Below, piece after piece: positions 12,382-22,990 of a stretch of DNA of 64,000 bases. The first letter of the stretch is position 1. The number at the start of each line of letters is the position of its first letter. The position numbers and the translations under genes were made by a program. Origin of the DNA: Apodospora peruviana. Lineage: Eukaryota > Ascomycota > Sordariomycetes > Sordariales > Lasiosphaeriaceae. The notes under the pieces were generated by a model, which made no database searches, was not told the DNA's origin, and worked only from the letters and a program-made list of their open reading frames with translations. The stretch spans positions 7,564,001 to 7,628,000 of the forward strand of contig JAUEDM010000001.1 in NCBI GenBank assembly GCA_033439685.1, in the 5' to 3' direction.

Positions 12382-15234
12382 CTTGATGGTCGGGCAGAGT
12401 TGAAGGACCGAGAGGCTAGATAGTCAGGCGACTTAGCAATGGAATAGACCATCTCCAGCTTCCAAACATTGACTTCACCAGCGAGTTTCCTTGACAGGCG
12501 TTTGAGATGTTCCGAGACGTAACAAAGGTGATATTTTCTCGAGGAAAGGAAAGAGGCACGGAGGGTTTGGCAATGTGTCGGATCAAAGGGAGGTTTTCCG
12601 ACGAGGTGTTCGTTTAGAAAAGCCACTTGCGGGTCAGCTTGAAAGCTTCTGTGGCAGGGCGTTGAGGTTTTTGATGGAATGGAAGAGAAAAGGGTCAACG
12701 GTCTGGGTCCGCGCCGACCTCGTGGCTACAGTGTATGATTGCACCGCGTCAGGTCGTGTTGGTGGGGCAAGTACAATCTCGTAGCACTCACTGTAAGGCG
12801 GGAGGTAGCTGAGCGGCTGCAGTGCAGTGGTAGGGCAGAGCGCTTGCTGATTCGCTGCGGTGCTCGGGCAACCCAACCGCCTGATTTGCCTGCGGCAGTG
12901 AGATTTGGTGGGTGTGTAAGGCTGCAATACTGGTTTATAAGGTTGCCCGTGGCAGACATGGAACGGCTTGAACGGTTACAATGCTGGGAATCTGAGAGAA
13001 TTCACTGCAAGTCTTTTTGCACCGTATCGTCGGCAGGTGACTAAACTGGTTATGATGGTACCTACCTACCTTCTCTACCCGACCGTATTGAAATCGTCAC
13101 TTTTCTGCAAGGTCGTGGAGATCCACGAGAGCCTCGTCTCCACGATGCCGAGGTTCGAGAGACCACGACCAAATCAGACAAAAGTCACGAAACCCACCTT
13201 ATCAAAACCGGTATGAATGCCATCCCAAGTCACGGATTTCAACTTAGCATGAGAATAAGGATATATCTTGCCACTTGTATGAAAGGACGATGGAAGTCTT
13301 ATTACAAGTTGTCAGCCAAAATTGAAAATACTCGTGGTAGATGAATCATGACGGAGACATAAGAACTGAACGCACATGTGAGAAATGGTTTCTAACTGAA
13401 CTTTGATCCAAACCCAAATCATCACTGTCATCCCGGGGAAGCTGTTCGTTATCTGCTTTCGTCTCATCAACGCCTTCGGCAGCCTTTCTTGTCGCCCGGC
13501 GGGTCTGCATCGGTGTCACGGCACTGACCTACCTCGGCTGCGGTGTTGAAGTAATGACAAGGAAGCGAAGGTCGTCATGGCACGATGACAGCGGAAGAAA
13601 CAGATTTAGACCCAAGTCAGTGAAGGAGAAGGTCTAGTCGGTCAATATCATGTCATGGAAGGAGCTTCCCAGAAGTGTATGACGACGACCACGGTAAAGC
13701 CCAAAATGAGGTTGGTTTCTCCTCAATTCGCGTGAAACAACCTTGAAAGCATGCTACTAATCGCACATGGTATCTCGGTCACTTTCCAAAATCCTTTGCA
13801 AGAAGCGAAGCTACATCAATGGTATAATGGAAATGTTGATTAAGTAGGTAGATATCTGTGGCCAATTGCCATCCAAGGCGTTGGGTATCTTCAAAGGATG
13901 CTGTCTATGAAGGATATGATATTGAATCGATGGACAATCTGTTCAGACACGGTAAAGGTCAGTCATTGAAACGCAGCTGCGTGTGATTCAGTTTTTTTGG
14001 GTGTGCAACGATCAGAACGGTTTTCTCCACATGAGTTGAATCTCGGTAGTCAAGGTTTTGTCAAAAATAACAATCATCATGAAATGCTGTTGGGATAAAA
14101 ATAAAGAGAGGAGTTATTAGGTACCTTACTTACACTCACCACCAGGCAAGCACCTGGGTTCCGGGTTGTTGTCACGACATCGTGATGCATTGGAAGAATT
14201 GGGTGAGGAGCAATGGAGGAGTTAATAAATGTTTTCGGGACGGGACTCTTGCTTTCGGCGCTGGTGTTGTTCCGTAGCCGCAACCTGGGCAGCAGACGGG
14301 AGGCTGGGCGCAAGCCGGCCCCACCATTCCTTCCCGGGGTTTCGGTTCGCGGCTTGGCGGGGATGCTTGTCCATCCAGGAAGCGGCTGCGACTCTGCGAG
14401 CCAGCCACCAACTCTATGGAGCCGCGTTTCAAGTTTTCAACTTCCAAATTGTACAGAGTATACATTGCATATCATGAATCTTAACAGCTATAGAATCCAT
14501 CTCGTTGCAATGTCTCGGTGTGCTTCATCAATCGCTCTTTACCTATCTATCCCATGATGAAGGCATTCTCACCATGGAGTACGTCAAGACAGTCCCTCAA
14601 TCATGGCCTGGCTCAAAGACTCTCCGAATGTCAAAATGGCCGGCTGTCGCTCAGTCTGCAAGATTCAGATGTCTCCAGGTAGGTGCCTGTTCTTAATACT
14701 CTGAAGTCGCGAGCACTGTAGTGTAGTCATGGTGTCACTCTGGTTTACTTCCGTCCTTTCTTCGAATCACCGACGTGCTTGCTCTACTGTGTAGAACAGA
14801 AAGCCGACTTTGCAAAAAAAAAAAACATTTCATCTTCAGAATCGCCTGTGGTGTATCTATGTGTGTCTGTCTCGAGGTGTCGGTCTTTCTCCCGCTTTCT
14901 TCCTACTCCTCCCCTCTCCCTCCCTCATTTACACTCTTTCCTTTCATATCCGCAGGAAGTGATTCTTTCGCTATTTTCCCCACGAGCCAGTTGTCCATCC
15001 TTCGTCCTGCTCGTATAACCCGGACAGACAAGCGAGCACACATCCTCCTTCCCACTCACTGCGACCTCAGATCAATTCATGTCTTGACTCTCCATCGCTC
15101 CCTTTCACATATTTCTCATTTCTGTACCTCCTTCACAGCTACATCAAGATCTCGCGCGGGACACTCGAACCGCGAGTTCGAACCATTTTGTTGGAAGACC
15201 GTCGAGAATTCTCTCCGATTCTGTCGCTTCTATC
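12382..15234. other. Intergenic region between SEN1 and the methyltransferase
   Basis: These 2.85 kb separate two divergently transcribed genes. No frame shows family features. The part from about 14860 to 15234 is CT-rich, as expected for a fungal promoter and leader. The rest (13000-14800) is ordinary sequence with scattered TACCTACC/GGTACC motifs near 13060, 13850 and 14120. An unrecognised small gene or non-coding transcript is possible. Confidence 0.45.
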
Positions 15235-15300
15235 GTAAGTACCGACCTATCACTCCACCTCAGCCAAGTCCGTTCATCTAGCTAACTCCTGACTACATAG
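15235..15300 (+). other. Probable leader intron of the RID-like gene
   Basis: A GTAAGT donor at 15235, a GCTAAC branch site and a CATAG acceptor at 15300 bound a 66-nt intron. The methyltransferase ATG follows the acceptor directly, so the intron probably lies in the 5' leader. A short coding exon upstream of it cannot be ruled out from sequence alone. Confidence 0.65.
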
Positions 15301-17325
15301 ATGGCGGAACTGTGGGAGCCCAGCGCAAACTCGGCCTATTCTCACCAACGAGAGGAAGATGGTTTGGCCAGGGATCTCGCTGAGATCATAGATCTCACCG
15401 GCGAGTATCGTCACACACGATCCCGCTTCGTTCTTGCGCCAACGCCGCCTCAAATTCCACCCACACAGAAGGAGTTTCTCGAAGAGTATACGTGTCACGA
15501 TGGGCTGGTTCTAAAATCTGGAATGACAGTCCAGCTTAAGAAATCGCACGGCCGGTATCATGCTAGATTTCTCAAGATCCACTCGATCGTCCGAGACGTC
15601 GCAGGTACCCAACCCATCTTCCGCGGTTGCCTATACACACGAGCCAGACTGCTCCAGGGAATGTTCCCTAAAAAGACGAATGAAGTTGTGATGGTTGCGG
15701 ATATCAAAGCTACGGACCCGAGACCGTGGAAGGAGCAATCGTTGGTTGATTTCAGTCCTCGCCTAGTCAGACGACCAAGGGACATGAGGACCACAAACGC
15801 CCCATTCCAGCAATTCAGGTCGATCCTAGGCCATAATGACCCTGACAAAACTGGCTCACTCGTCTGTCGGTTTAGGTTCCTAAGATACTTTACGGAAAAT
15901 GGTAAGCAGTGCGAATGGGTAATCACCCGTATCGGCGAGGACGAGGCGGATCTTCCTTTCAGGTTGAACAACAAAGATATTTCGACTGAATGGCGCGGCC
16001 CAACGCGTCGCGGGGGCTCGTATGTTCCTCACGAACATGCCATCCCACCAGACCAACAATATTCTGCCGGCGATGTTTTTGCTGGCGCAGGCGGCGTCTC
16101 TCGAGGGATGCAGATGGCGGGTGCTCACGTTGTCTTCGCAGTTGACCACTGGGAACACGCCACAGCATCGCTGCAGCGGAATTTTCAACTTGCCGACATC
16201 CATGACATGGATGTCCACGAATTTGTAACTAAAAGAGATTTGCAGTACCGTGTCGACCTTCTTCACTTGTCGCCACCGTGCCAGGTCTGGTCACCGGCCC
16301 ACACCCAGGCCGGTTGCAACGATGAGGCGAACGAGGCCGCGCTTTTTGCGTGCACGTCCGTCATCCAAAATACTCGCCCCCGACTTTTCACTCTGGAGCA
16401 GACGTTTGGAATACTACATCAGCAATTCGAGGAACATTTCCACGCCCTTGTGCACGGATTTACCGACCACGGATACTCTGTCCGTTGGAAGGTTGTAAAT
16501 CTAGCAACCTATGGGCTGCCCCAGCCCAGGAAGAGACTGATCATGATCGGAGCCGGGCCTGGCGAGAAACTCCCGGACTTCCCGCCACCAACCCATGGGA
16601 CCGAAACGAAGCCGTTCGTCACAGTTCGACAAGCGCTGGCCCCGTTGGCTAGGTTAAAACATCACCCATATCATCAGCCAACCAGAGTGATGTTCGGAAC
16701 CCCGAAGCAGCCGTGGAATGCGGACCAACCTTTACGTAACACCATCACCACTGGCGGCGGAAAATATAACTGGTTTTGGGACGGAACAAGAGAGTTCACA
16801 GTCCTTGAGTTTGCCGTCCTCCAAGGCTTTCCGGTCGGCCACCATTTTTCGGGCATGAAAACGCATATTCTAAAACAGATCGGGAATGCATTTGCTCCGT
16901 CGGTTGTTGAGGTACTGTACAGACATTTGATCAAGTCTCTGGACCAGCAAGATGGGATTGTCCGACAGCCTCAGAGTCGCACTCAGGAACGTACTTCTGT
17001 CCGCCAAGACTCGCCAATCGTGGTCCTTGACGAAGACGACATCGACATAGCAGACCAACAAGGCACGCCGCCGCTCGTGGTCCTTGACGATGATGACGAC
17101 GATGACCAGATGATGGATATCGACGATGTCGGATACGACCCGCTGCCTGAAGACGTTGATATGGATCGAGACGACCGTTCCGACACTGAGACAATTTGGG
17201 GTAGCTCTTATTCTCCAGGACCACCGCAGGCTGTTGTCGACTATGAAGATCTTGTTATCGACTTGACATTAGAAACAGCGCCACCGCCGCCATCGCGGCA
17301 CAGCCCGATTGAGATTATTGACTGA
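15301..17325 (+). CDS. rid: RID-like DNA cytosine-5 methyltransferase
   Basis: RID-type enzymes are required for repeat-induced point mutation (RIP), the premeiotic C-to-T mutation of duplicated DNA in ascomycetes. This single coding exon gives 674 residues. Residues about 60-125 look like a BAH-type fold. The methyltransferase domain starts with motif I DVFAGAGGVSRG (258-269). It continues with motif IV SPPCQVWSPAHT, whose catalytic Cys is 327. Motif VI reads EQT (366-368) where ordinary cytosine methyltransferases have ENV, and this substitution is characteristic of the RID/Masc1 class. Motif VIII QPRKRL and a final IGNAFAPSV complete the fold. The C-terminal tail (about 570-674) is very acidic and holds repeated hydrophobic-acidic motifs described under findings. 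Neurospora RID is longer, mainly in its tail. All catalytic motifs are intact, so the enzyme should be active. It converges on EAF. Confidence 0.93.
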   Translation: MAELWEPSANSAYSHQREEDGLARDLAEIIDLTGEYRHTRSRFVLAPTPPQIPPTQKEFLEEYTCHDGLVLKSGMTVQLKKSHGRYHARFLKIHSIVRDVAGTQPIFRGCLYTRARLLQGMFPKKTNEVVMVADIKATDPRPWKEQSLVDFSPRLVRRPRDMRTTNAPFQQFRSILGHNDPDKTGSLVCRFRFLRYFTENGKQCEWVITRIGEDEADLPFRLNNKDISTEWRGPTRRGGSYVPHEHAIPPDQQYSAGDVFAGAGGVSRGMQMAGAHVVFAVDHWEHATASLQRNFQLADIHDMDVHEFVTKRDLQYRVDLLHLSPPCQVWSPAHTQAGCNDEANEAALFACTSVIQNTRPRLFTLEQTFGILHQQFEEHFHALVHGFTDHGYSVRWKVVNLATYGLPQPRKRLIMIGAGPGEKLPDFPPPTHGTETKPFVTVRQALAPLARLKHHPYHQPTRVMFGTPKQPWNADQPLRNTITTGGGKYNWFWDGTREFTVLEFAVLQGFPVGHHFSGMKTHILKQIGNAFAPSVVEVLYRHLIKSLDQQDGIVRQPQSRTQERTSVRQDSPIVVLDEDDIDIADQQGTPPLVVLDDDDDDDQMMDIDDVGYDPLPEDVDMDRDDRSDTETIWGSSYSPGPPQAVVDYEDLVIDLTLETAPPPPSRHSPIEIID

Positions 17326-18722
17326 GAGACACACGACACACCTTTTTGCTGTCCCCCTGTTTGCTGGAAGAGACTACTCTGCTAGGCTTTATCATCGGAG
17401 TAGTTCTAGCGTCCATCATCATCAGTGCACCGCGCAGCAGGTTGGATTGACCTCTCGGTAGAGGTTCCGAATGGTATGGGTTTCCCGAGAATCTGCAGTG
17501 GGAGGAAAAGATTCGCTTTGTTTTGATTTGGATTTTTTTTGCCGGATATCATGGTTGGTTGGTCAGTTTCTGTTCTGGGACTGGACTTGGCTCATACATG
17601 GAGGATATTTTAAAGGGGGAGTTTGACTATTGGAGGTATGTTTTGTTTTGGCTGGTTGGTTGGGACTACGTTATGGGATGGCATCTGTTTCAATTCCTTT
17701 TCTCGGTTTGTATTGAGATACCCCCTTTTCTCTTTCCATTCTTGTTCAAAGCTGAAGAAACCTTGGTTGATGTATATTTTCCTTTCTGGGTTCATTTTCG
17801 CTACAGGCTTAATTTTCATGCACGGCCAAGCTTCTTTAAGGTACCTTGGGGTGCATGTTTGTGTGGGAGCGTTGGCATAGGTTTCGGGCGCTTGGGGTAT
17901 TTTTGTGGCTGGCTTCGAAGTTGAGTAATATGTTACATGTTTTATCTTGAGCAAGGAAATATTTAGGACGAGATGCAAGAGGGAACAATATGTCTTGTCA
18001 CTTGGATATATGAGAATATGGTAGCCGGCGGAGAAATGGCTTGCTTCGTTTACGCTAGGTACACATAGGAGCGCGGGAGAACTGGCCAAACATCATAACA
18101 TAAAGACGATACCTAAATATATGACCTCAGTTGTACGATTCTCCCTATCAACTGAGAGTCTATTCTGTATACTATCCCCAAAACCTCTTCGTGACCGTAG
18201 ACTTGCTTCTGAACCAACCAGATGACCAAACGTCTGAAACAACAAACTTTTCAAGCTGTAGGAGCTCGCGAGCTCATAGATTGCTTGGTACCAGTGAATA
18301 TCCTGCCGTTTTGACCCAGCTCCCGGGACAGGAGCAGACCGGAAAAGACATCCATGACAGAAATGAAGGGAAGAAAACAGACACCATGACTCTAAGTAAC
18401 CTCTGGCCTGACCTCCAAATTCCTCAGAACCAGATCCCTTTGAGTAACTAACGAACCAAAACTCCAATGTTATTTTGTGTGTAGATGAAGGAAGAAAGAG
18501 AAATACTACAAAATAGCACATCATGTGCCTCAATATGTCCGATTCCGATAAGTCAAAAAGTGCAGACACCATCCTCTTAGAAGTTCGGCCAAATGCGCGG
18601 CTAACTAAACCCATTTGAAATCAAAATGTCCCAGACCAAAAGAACAAATCATGCAAAAACTCCTGCTCCCAGCCCAGATCCTCCAAGCAAAGATCACTAC
18701 TCCCAGATATCGGTCAGTCTGT
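17326..18722. other. Convergent intergenic region
   Basis: These 1.4 kb lie between the 3' ends of the RID-like gene and EAF. I see no supported gene. T-rich stretches at 17515-17760 suit 3' untranslated sequence. Confidence 0.5.
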
Positions 18723-19856
18723 TCACTCTTCCTCGCTCACCTCACTTTCATTCCCCTTCTCATTTTCAAACTCCATCATCAACTCAGCTTCTAACTCGTT
18801 AAGCGCATCGGCGTCGACATCGGCATCGGCATCCCCGACGTCCACATCTCCCTCCGCGTCCGCGTCAGATTCATCCTCAAACTCAAACCGCATGGGCTCT
18901 TCAACGGGTATGGTATGGTCCTCAGCAGGCACCCTATTATTCCGGTTCTTATTGACTGGGCTGGGCAGCTTGAATCCCTCCTCGTCATCACCTTCGTCCT
19001 CGCCTTCGACACCGAAATCATCTTCGAAATCGGCGTCAGCGTCTTCATCCCCTTGTTCAGCCGAGCGTTCCCATTCAGAGAAGCGACGCTGTGTGGGGGG
19101 GAAGCCCGGCGAGAAGTTATTGCTGGACTGGAACACAGGTTTAACGTCCGGTGGCCCGCCGGGGTATTCGATCAGCAGCCCACCATCGTCATCGTCGTCT
19201 TCGTCTTCCTCCGAATCTGGCGACCGTGCCCGACGATTCAGTTTCTTCTCTGGAGCGGCGGCGGCCGGCGGTGGGGGCGGTGGAGTCGCTTTGGAAGCAC
19301 TCGGGTCGGGAAGTGCCAACGCCACAGGCTTGTTGTTTTCGGCCTTCTTTTTGGCGCTCGCTGTCTGTTTGGTATTGCCCGCTTTACCCCTTGCTCCTGT
19401 CGCCTTGCCAACCTTATCTGCAGCTCCTCCTTTGCCTTTGGCTTGCTTCGCCGTGCTCTTGACCTCCAGATGGGGAAACTGCTTCCGCAAACTCTCCACG
19501 TTGCTGTCGGTCGGCGTCTTGGTCAGGTTCATGTGGAAGGTCGAGTCGACGCGGTGTAGGATGAAAGCCTTGCGGGCGGGGTCAAAAATGAGGACATATT
19601 TTCCGTCTTCGGATGTTCGCGCGCCATTGTACTGATACTTGTCGCCCTGGTCTTCGAAGCCGAGGTTGAAGGACGAATCCTTGGCAGATTGCTTCAAGCG
19701 CGCGGTGGCAGGAGCGCTGTCTGAAGAAAGGGCTGGTTTGTGGTTGTAGCGGACGGCTGTGTAGGACTCTTTGGACGGCTTCCCCAGCAAGGCATCGCTG
19801 AGGATTATGGGGTATTTGCCCGCCTTTGTCGGATCAATCATGCCCGCGGCGGCCAT
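18723..19856 (-). CDS. RNA polymerase II elongation factor, EAF family
   Basis: EAF proteins partner with ELL to stimulate RNA polymerase II elongation in the nucleus. The 377-residue single-exon product has the EAF N-terminal domain at about residues 10-130. This starts with GKYPIILSDALLG, includes VRYNHKP, SFNLGFEDQG and YQYNGART, and ends with the FILHRVDSTFHMNLTKTP segment. A Lys/Ala-rich linker (about 140-190) and a proline run follow. The C-terminal third is strongly acidic, with many Asp/Glu clusters and a terminal SEEE, a composition usual for the transactivating half of this family. The start was chosen at the first Met ahead of the domain. The fission yeast homologue is eaf1, but I leave the symbol blank because naming varies. 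Confidence 0.88.
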   Translation of the reverse strand: MAAAGMIDPTKAGKYPIILSDALLGKPSKESYTAVRYNHKPALSSDSAPATARLKQSAKDSSFNLGFEDQGDKYQYNGARTSEDGKYVLIFDPARKAFILHRVDSTFHMNLTKTPTDSNVESLRKQFPHLEVKSTAKQAKGKGGAADKVGKATGARGKAGNTKQTASAKKKAENNKPVALALPDPSASKATPPPPPPAAAAPEKKLNRRARSPDSEEDEDDDDDGGLLIEYPGGPPDVKPVFQSSNNFSPGFPPTQRRFSEWERSAEQGDEDADADFEDDFGVEGEDEGDDEEGFKLPSPVNKNRNNRVPAEDHTIPVEEPMRFEFEDESDADAEGDVDVGDADADVDADALNELEAELMMEFENEKGNESEVSEEE

Positions 19857-20939
19857 TGTCGGAGATCTCGCTGGGGTCGATGATGAGAGTGGAAAGTCTG
19901 TCGATGGCGCCGCAATTCAAGCCTTTGGAGGAGAGGGATCAGGAGGCAGCAGAGGATGAAAAGGGTGAGAAGGGTCGACGAGCAAATCCGGAAGGTTGTT
20001 GGGTAATGATTGGGGCGGAGGGGTCGTGGTTGCAGCGCGATTGCGATTACGAAAGGGCCCAGCCCACGCCAACCGACCGGGATACGTACTTGATTCCACG
20101 TGCCGTCACGCTAATGCGCAACCGACGCCAGTCATCACCCGAAATGGAAAGGCGAGCGAATTGATCAACCTACCCCGGATTTCAGGGCTTGGGCGGCTTG
20201 GCAGTACCAGGGGACGACAGGAACCCGGAAACACTGAAACCTTTTATTCACGTCCGCTAGACTGTTTACCTTACTTGAGGGAGTTGGTTTCCTTACTCCT
20301 AAACCCTCTTTCACAATGTCTCCAGAGACCCACACGGCGGAAGAAGCTTTTTGGTGTCGATAGACGACAATGGGAGGACAAAGTAACCAACAACACCTTT
20401 GATGCAATGTTTCGTCTCATTGGGCACAGCATCCAATGGAGGTGTTGGCCGTACATGGTCTTGAATTCTTGATCGGGAGAGCCGGACCTGGGCACGTGCT
20501 GTGGTACGCGGCCGTAGCCGCAGCTTCCTCCTGATCCAGGCACGCAAACCTGGAACTGTTCACAACCTTGGAAAGCTCTCTCCCGTCGCGGCGATCGAAG
20601 TGCCCGAGATGGGATCCTCTTTCGATCCCGGCAGTGCCCGGAAACCGGGGCTGGACTACCGCTCCTGCCACTGCCGGGATCGTAGCTTGGTTCATACCAT
20701 CCATCGGATTTTTTTTCAGACGCGCCGCTACACCTGGGACTGTCGTGAGCTTCTGTCATACCTCCCCGTTCGACAACACCCACGCGGGCCATTCATTGTC
20801 CATACATTCTCTTGTTTTTTGGTTCCTCATGTAGACCGAGGCCTTCTACCCTCGTCAATAAGCTGCCTCGAAGCTGCTGTCATTTATATCGAGAAACTTT
20901 GGATCCTAGACGCCGGTAGATCTGTACCACTTCAGAATC
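19857..20939. promoter_or_regulatory. Shared upstream region of EAF and GH76 genes
   Basis: These 1.08 kb separate the divergent starts of EAF (-) and the GH76 gene (+). They contain the inverted repeat at 20623-20682 and no supported gene. Confidence 0.5.
20623..20682. repeat. 14-bp inverted repeat with nested hairpin
   Basis: CGATCCCGGCAGTG at 20623-20636 is the exact reverse complement of CACTGCCGGGATCG at 20669-20682, with a 32-bp spacer. Just inside the left arm, CCCGG AAA CCGGG forms a second small palindrome. It lies 258-317 bp upstream of the GH76 start codon. Confidence 0.9.
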
Positions 20940-22990
20940 ATGCACGCTTTTTGGACAAAGGCCCGCGGCGGTGCTGGGTTAGCAGTTAGCCTCCTCACAG
21001 GTGTCCGACCTATCAGTGGCTACACGCTGGATCTGGATTCCCTAGGTGAGTCCCTCAGTTGCCACTGTCGGATTCCTGCTTGCTTTATGGGCCGTCGTTG
21101 ACAAGGATTGCATCAGGTTCCGTGAAAGTCGTCGCCAGCTCCATCGCGCAGGACATGATGACATTCTACAACGGAGACCAGCCTGGAGGTATCCCAGGTC
21201 TCCTACCTCAGCCATACTACTGTGAGCCAGCACTCACCCCATTCTATGTTCTTGTCAAGATCTGATCAGACCGGAAACCAGGGTGGGAGGCTGGCGCCCT
21301 GATGGGATCACTAATCGATTACTGGTATTATACCGGGGACACGCAATGGCTTAACGTGACGACGGATGGGTTACTCTTCCAGTCGGGCCCGAACAATGAC
21401 TACATGCCGCCAAACCAAACCATGACCGAGGGCAACGATGATCAAGGCTTCTGGGGGTTGGCGGTCATGTCAGCCGCCGAGTACAACTTCCAGAACCCGC
21501 CCGAAGGGCAACCGCAATGGCTCGCCTTGGCACAGGCCGTCTTCAACACTCAGGCAGCGCGCTGGGACGAGCAGGAATGCGGCGGAGGCTTGCGCTGGCA
21601 AATCTTCACCTGGAACAACGGCTTCGACTACAAAAACGCCATCTCCCAAGCTTGCTTTTTCAACCTTGCCGCACGCCTGGCTCGATACACCGGGAACCAG
21701 TCGTACGCGGATTGGGCCGACAAGACGTGGGATTGGATGGAGTCGGCAAAGTTATTAAGCCCTGACACGTATTACATTTACGACGGCACTCACACCGCCA
21801 ATTGCTCTGAGATTACCCCATATCAATGGACCTACAACGCCGGGGCGTTCCTCCTTGGAGCAGCAGCCATGTATAACTACAGTACAGGAAGTACCCGGGA
21901 GCTGTGGCGCTTTCGACTCGACGGCCTCCTCAACGGCACCATGGCTTTCTTCACGGGGAACAATAGCGATATCATGACGGAGGTTGCGTGTGAGCCTGTC
22001 GACTTGTGTGATCTGGACCAGCAAAGTTTCAAGGCGTATTTATCGCGTTGGATGGCTGCCACGGTGAAGTGGGCTCCCTGGACTGCCAGCCGTATCATGC
22101 CACTTCTTCGATCATCGGCTATGGCCGCCGTGGCGACGTGTACCGGTGGGGACAATGGGCGCATGTGCGGCTTAAAGTGGACGGAGGCTGGAAAGTGGGA
22201 TGGCACCACGGGCGTAGGGCAGCAGATGGCGGTCATGGAGCTCGTCCTTGGTAACATGATTCACGTGGCTCCTGAGCCCGTCACTGTCAGCACGGGCGGC
22301 ACCAGCGCAGGAAATCCGGGGGCCGGCGGTGATGATGTAGGCCGGACAGACCCTTTCACAATCCTGGAGCTCTGGCCTCCACCCACGACGGCCGATCGGG
22401 TCGGGGCCTACATTATCACCGTTGCCATGGTACTTGGCATGGTTTGCGGGTGTATATTTGTGGTTGTCGACGAAAACAGCAAGCAGACGACCATCCAAAC
22501 CCTCTGGGGACGCGTTAAGCCCGGCGATGGTAGGAATGCACGGCAGCCCCAAGAGCGAAACGTCAACACAACGATCATGAACTGTCCTCAGTCTGAGAGC
22601 GACGCAATCATTGCCCGTCTCGGAAATACGATGTTGGATGATGGTGAGAACGAAGACAAGCTGATTAAGACCCATCATACTGCCGTTGTCTCACCAGAAG
22701 GCACCCCGACATCTCGGACGACGACGACTCTTTCGCACCATCGCGCAGCACGTTCTGAAGCCTCAGGTTACTGGGAAAGGACCAACAATAGGGATGAGAG
22801 CTTTGGGGGAGCACGTTCAACCCATCGAACATCGTCCCCTGCCTCTTCTTCTAGCAACATGAATACCAGAGAGAATAATACTCTCTCGTATCCTAGAGTG
22901 AACAGGAGGAGGGGATCGCTGCGCAAAAAGGCGATTTTGCAGAACACGAATCGGATGGTGCATTGGAGGGATACAAACCAGGATGCGTAG
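20940..22990 (+). CDS. GH76 mannanase/transglycosylase (Dfg5/Dcw1-like), membrane-anchored
   Basis: GH76 proteins cut or transfer alpha-1,6-mannan chains and help attach GPI-type glycoproteins to the cell wall. Exons are 20940-21045, 21117-21221 and 21282-22990, giving 639 residues. A signal peptide covers about residues 1-27. The catalytic domain shows YYWWEAGALMGSLIDYWYYT, the paired catalytic aspartates in GNDDQGFWG (123-124), CGGGLRWQIF, and many NxT/S sequons. The second acceptor is set by restoring the family motif YYWWEAG. Residues about 445-467 form one membrane span, followed by a tail of about 170 residues that is basic and Ser/Thr-rich and should be cytosolic. A tail of this kind replaces the GPI signal of yeast Dfg5 and Dcw1. 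The enzyme is therefore probably a type I plasma-membrane protein facing the wall. Confidence 0.92.

Noticed and set aside
12382..12927. Upstream frames as an additional first exon of SEN1
   Set aside because: They lack Sen1 features, and the model starting at 12381 already gives the usual full length and N-terminus.
20271..20989. Overlapping frames upstream of GH76
   Set aside because: They occur on both strands over the inverted repeat and its flanks without family features. They look like shadows in GC-rich promoter DNA.
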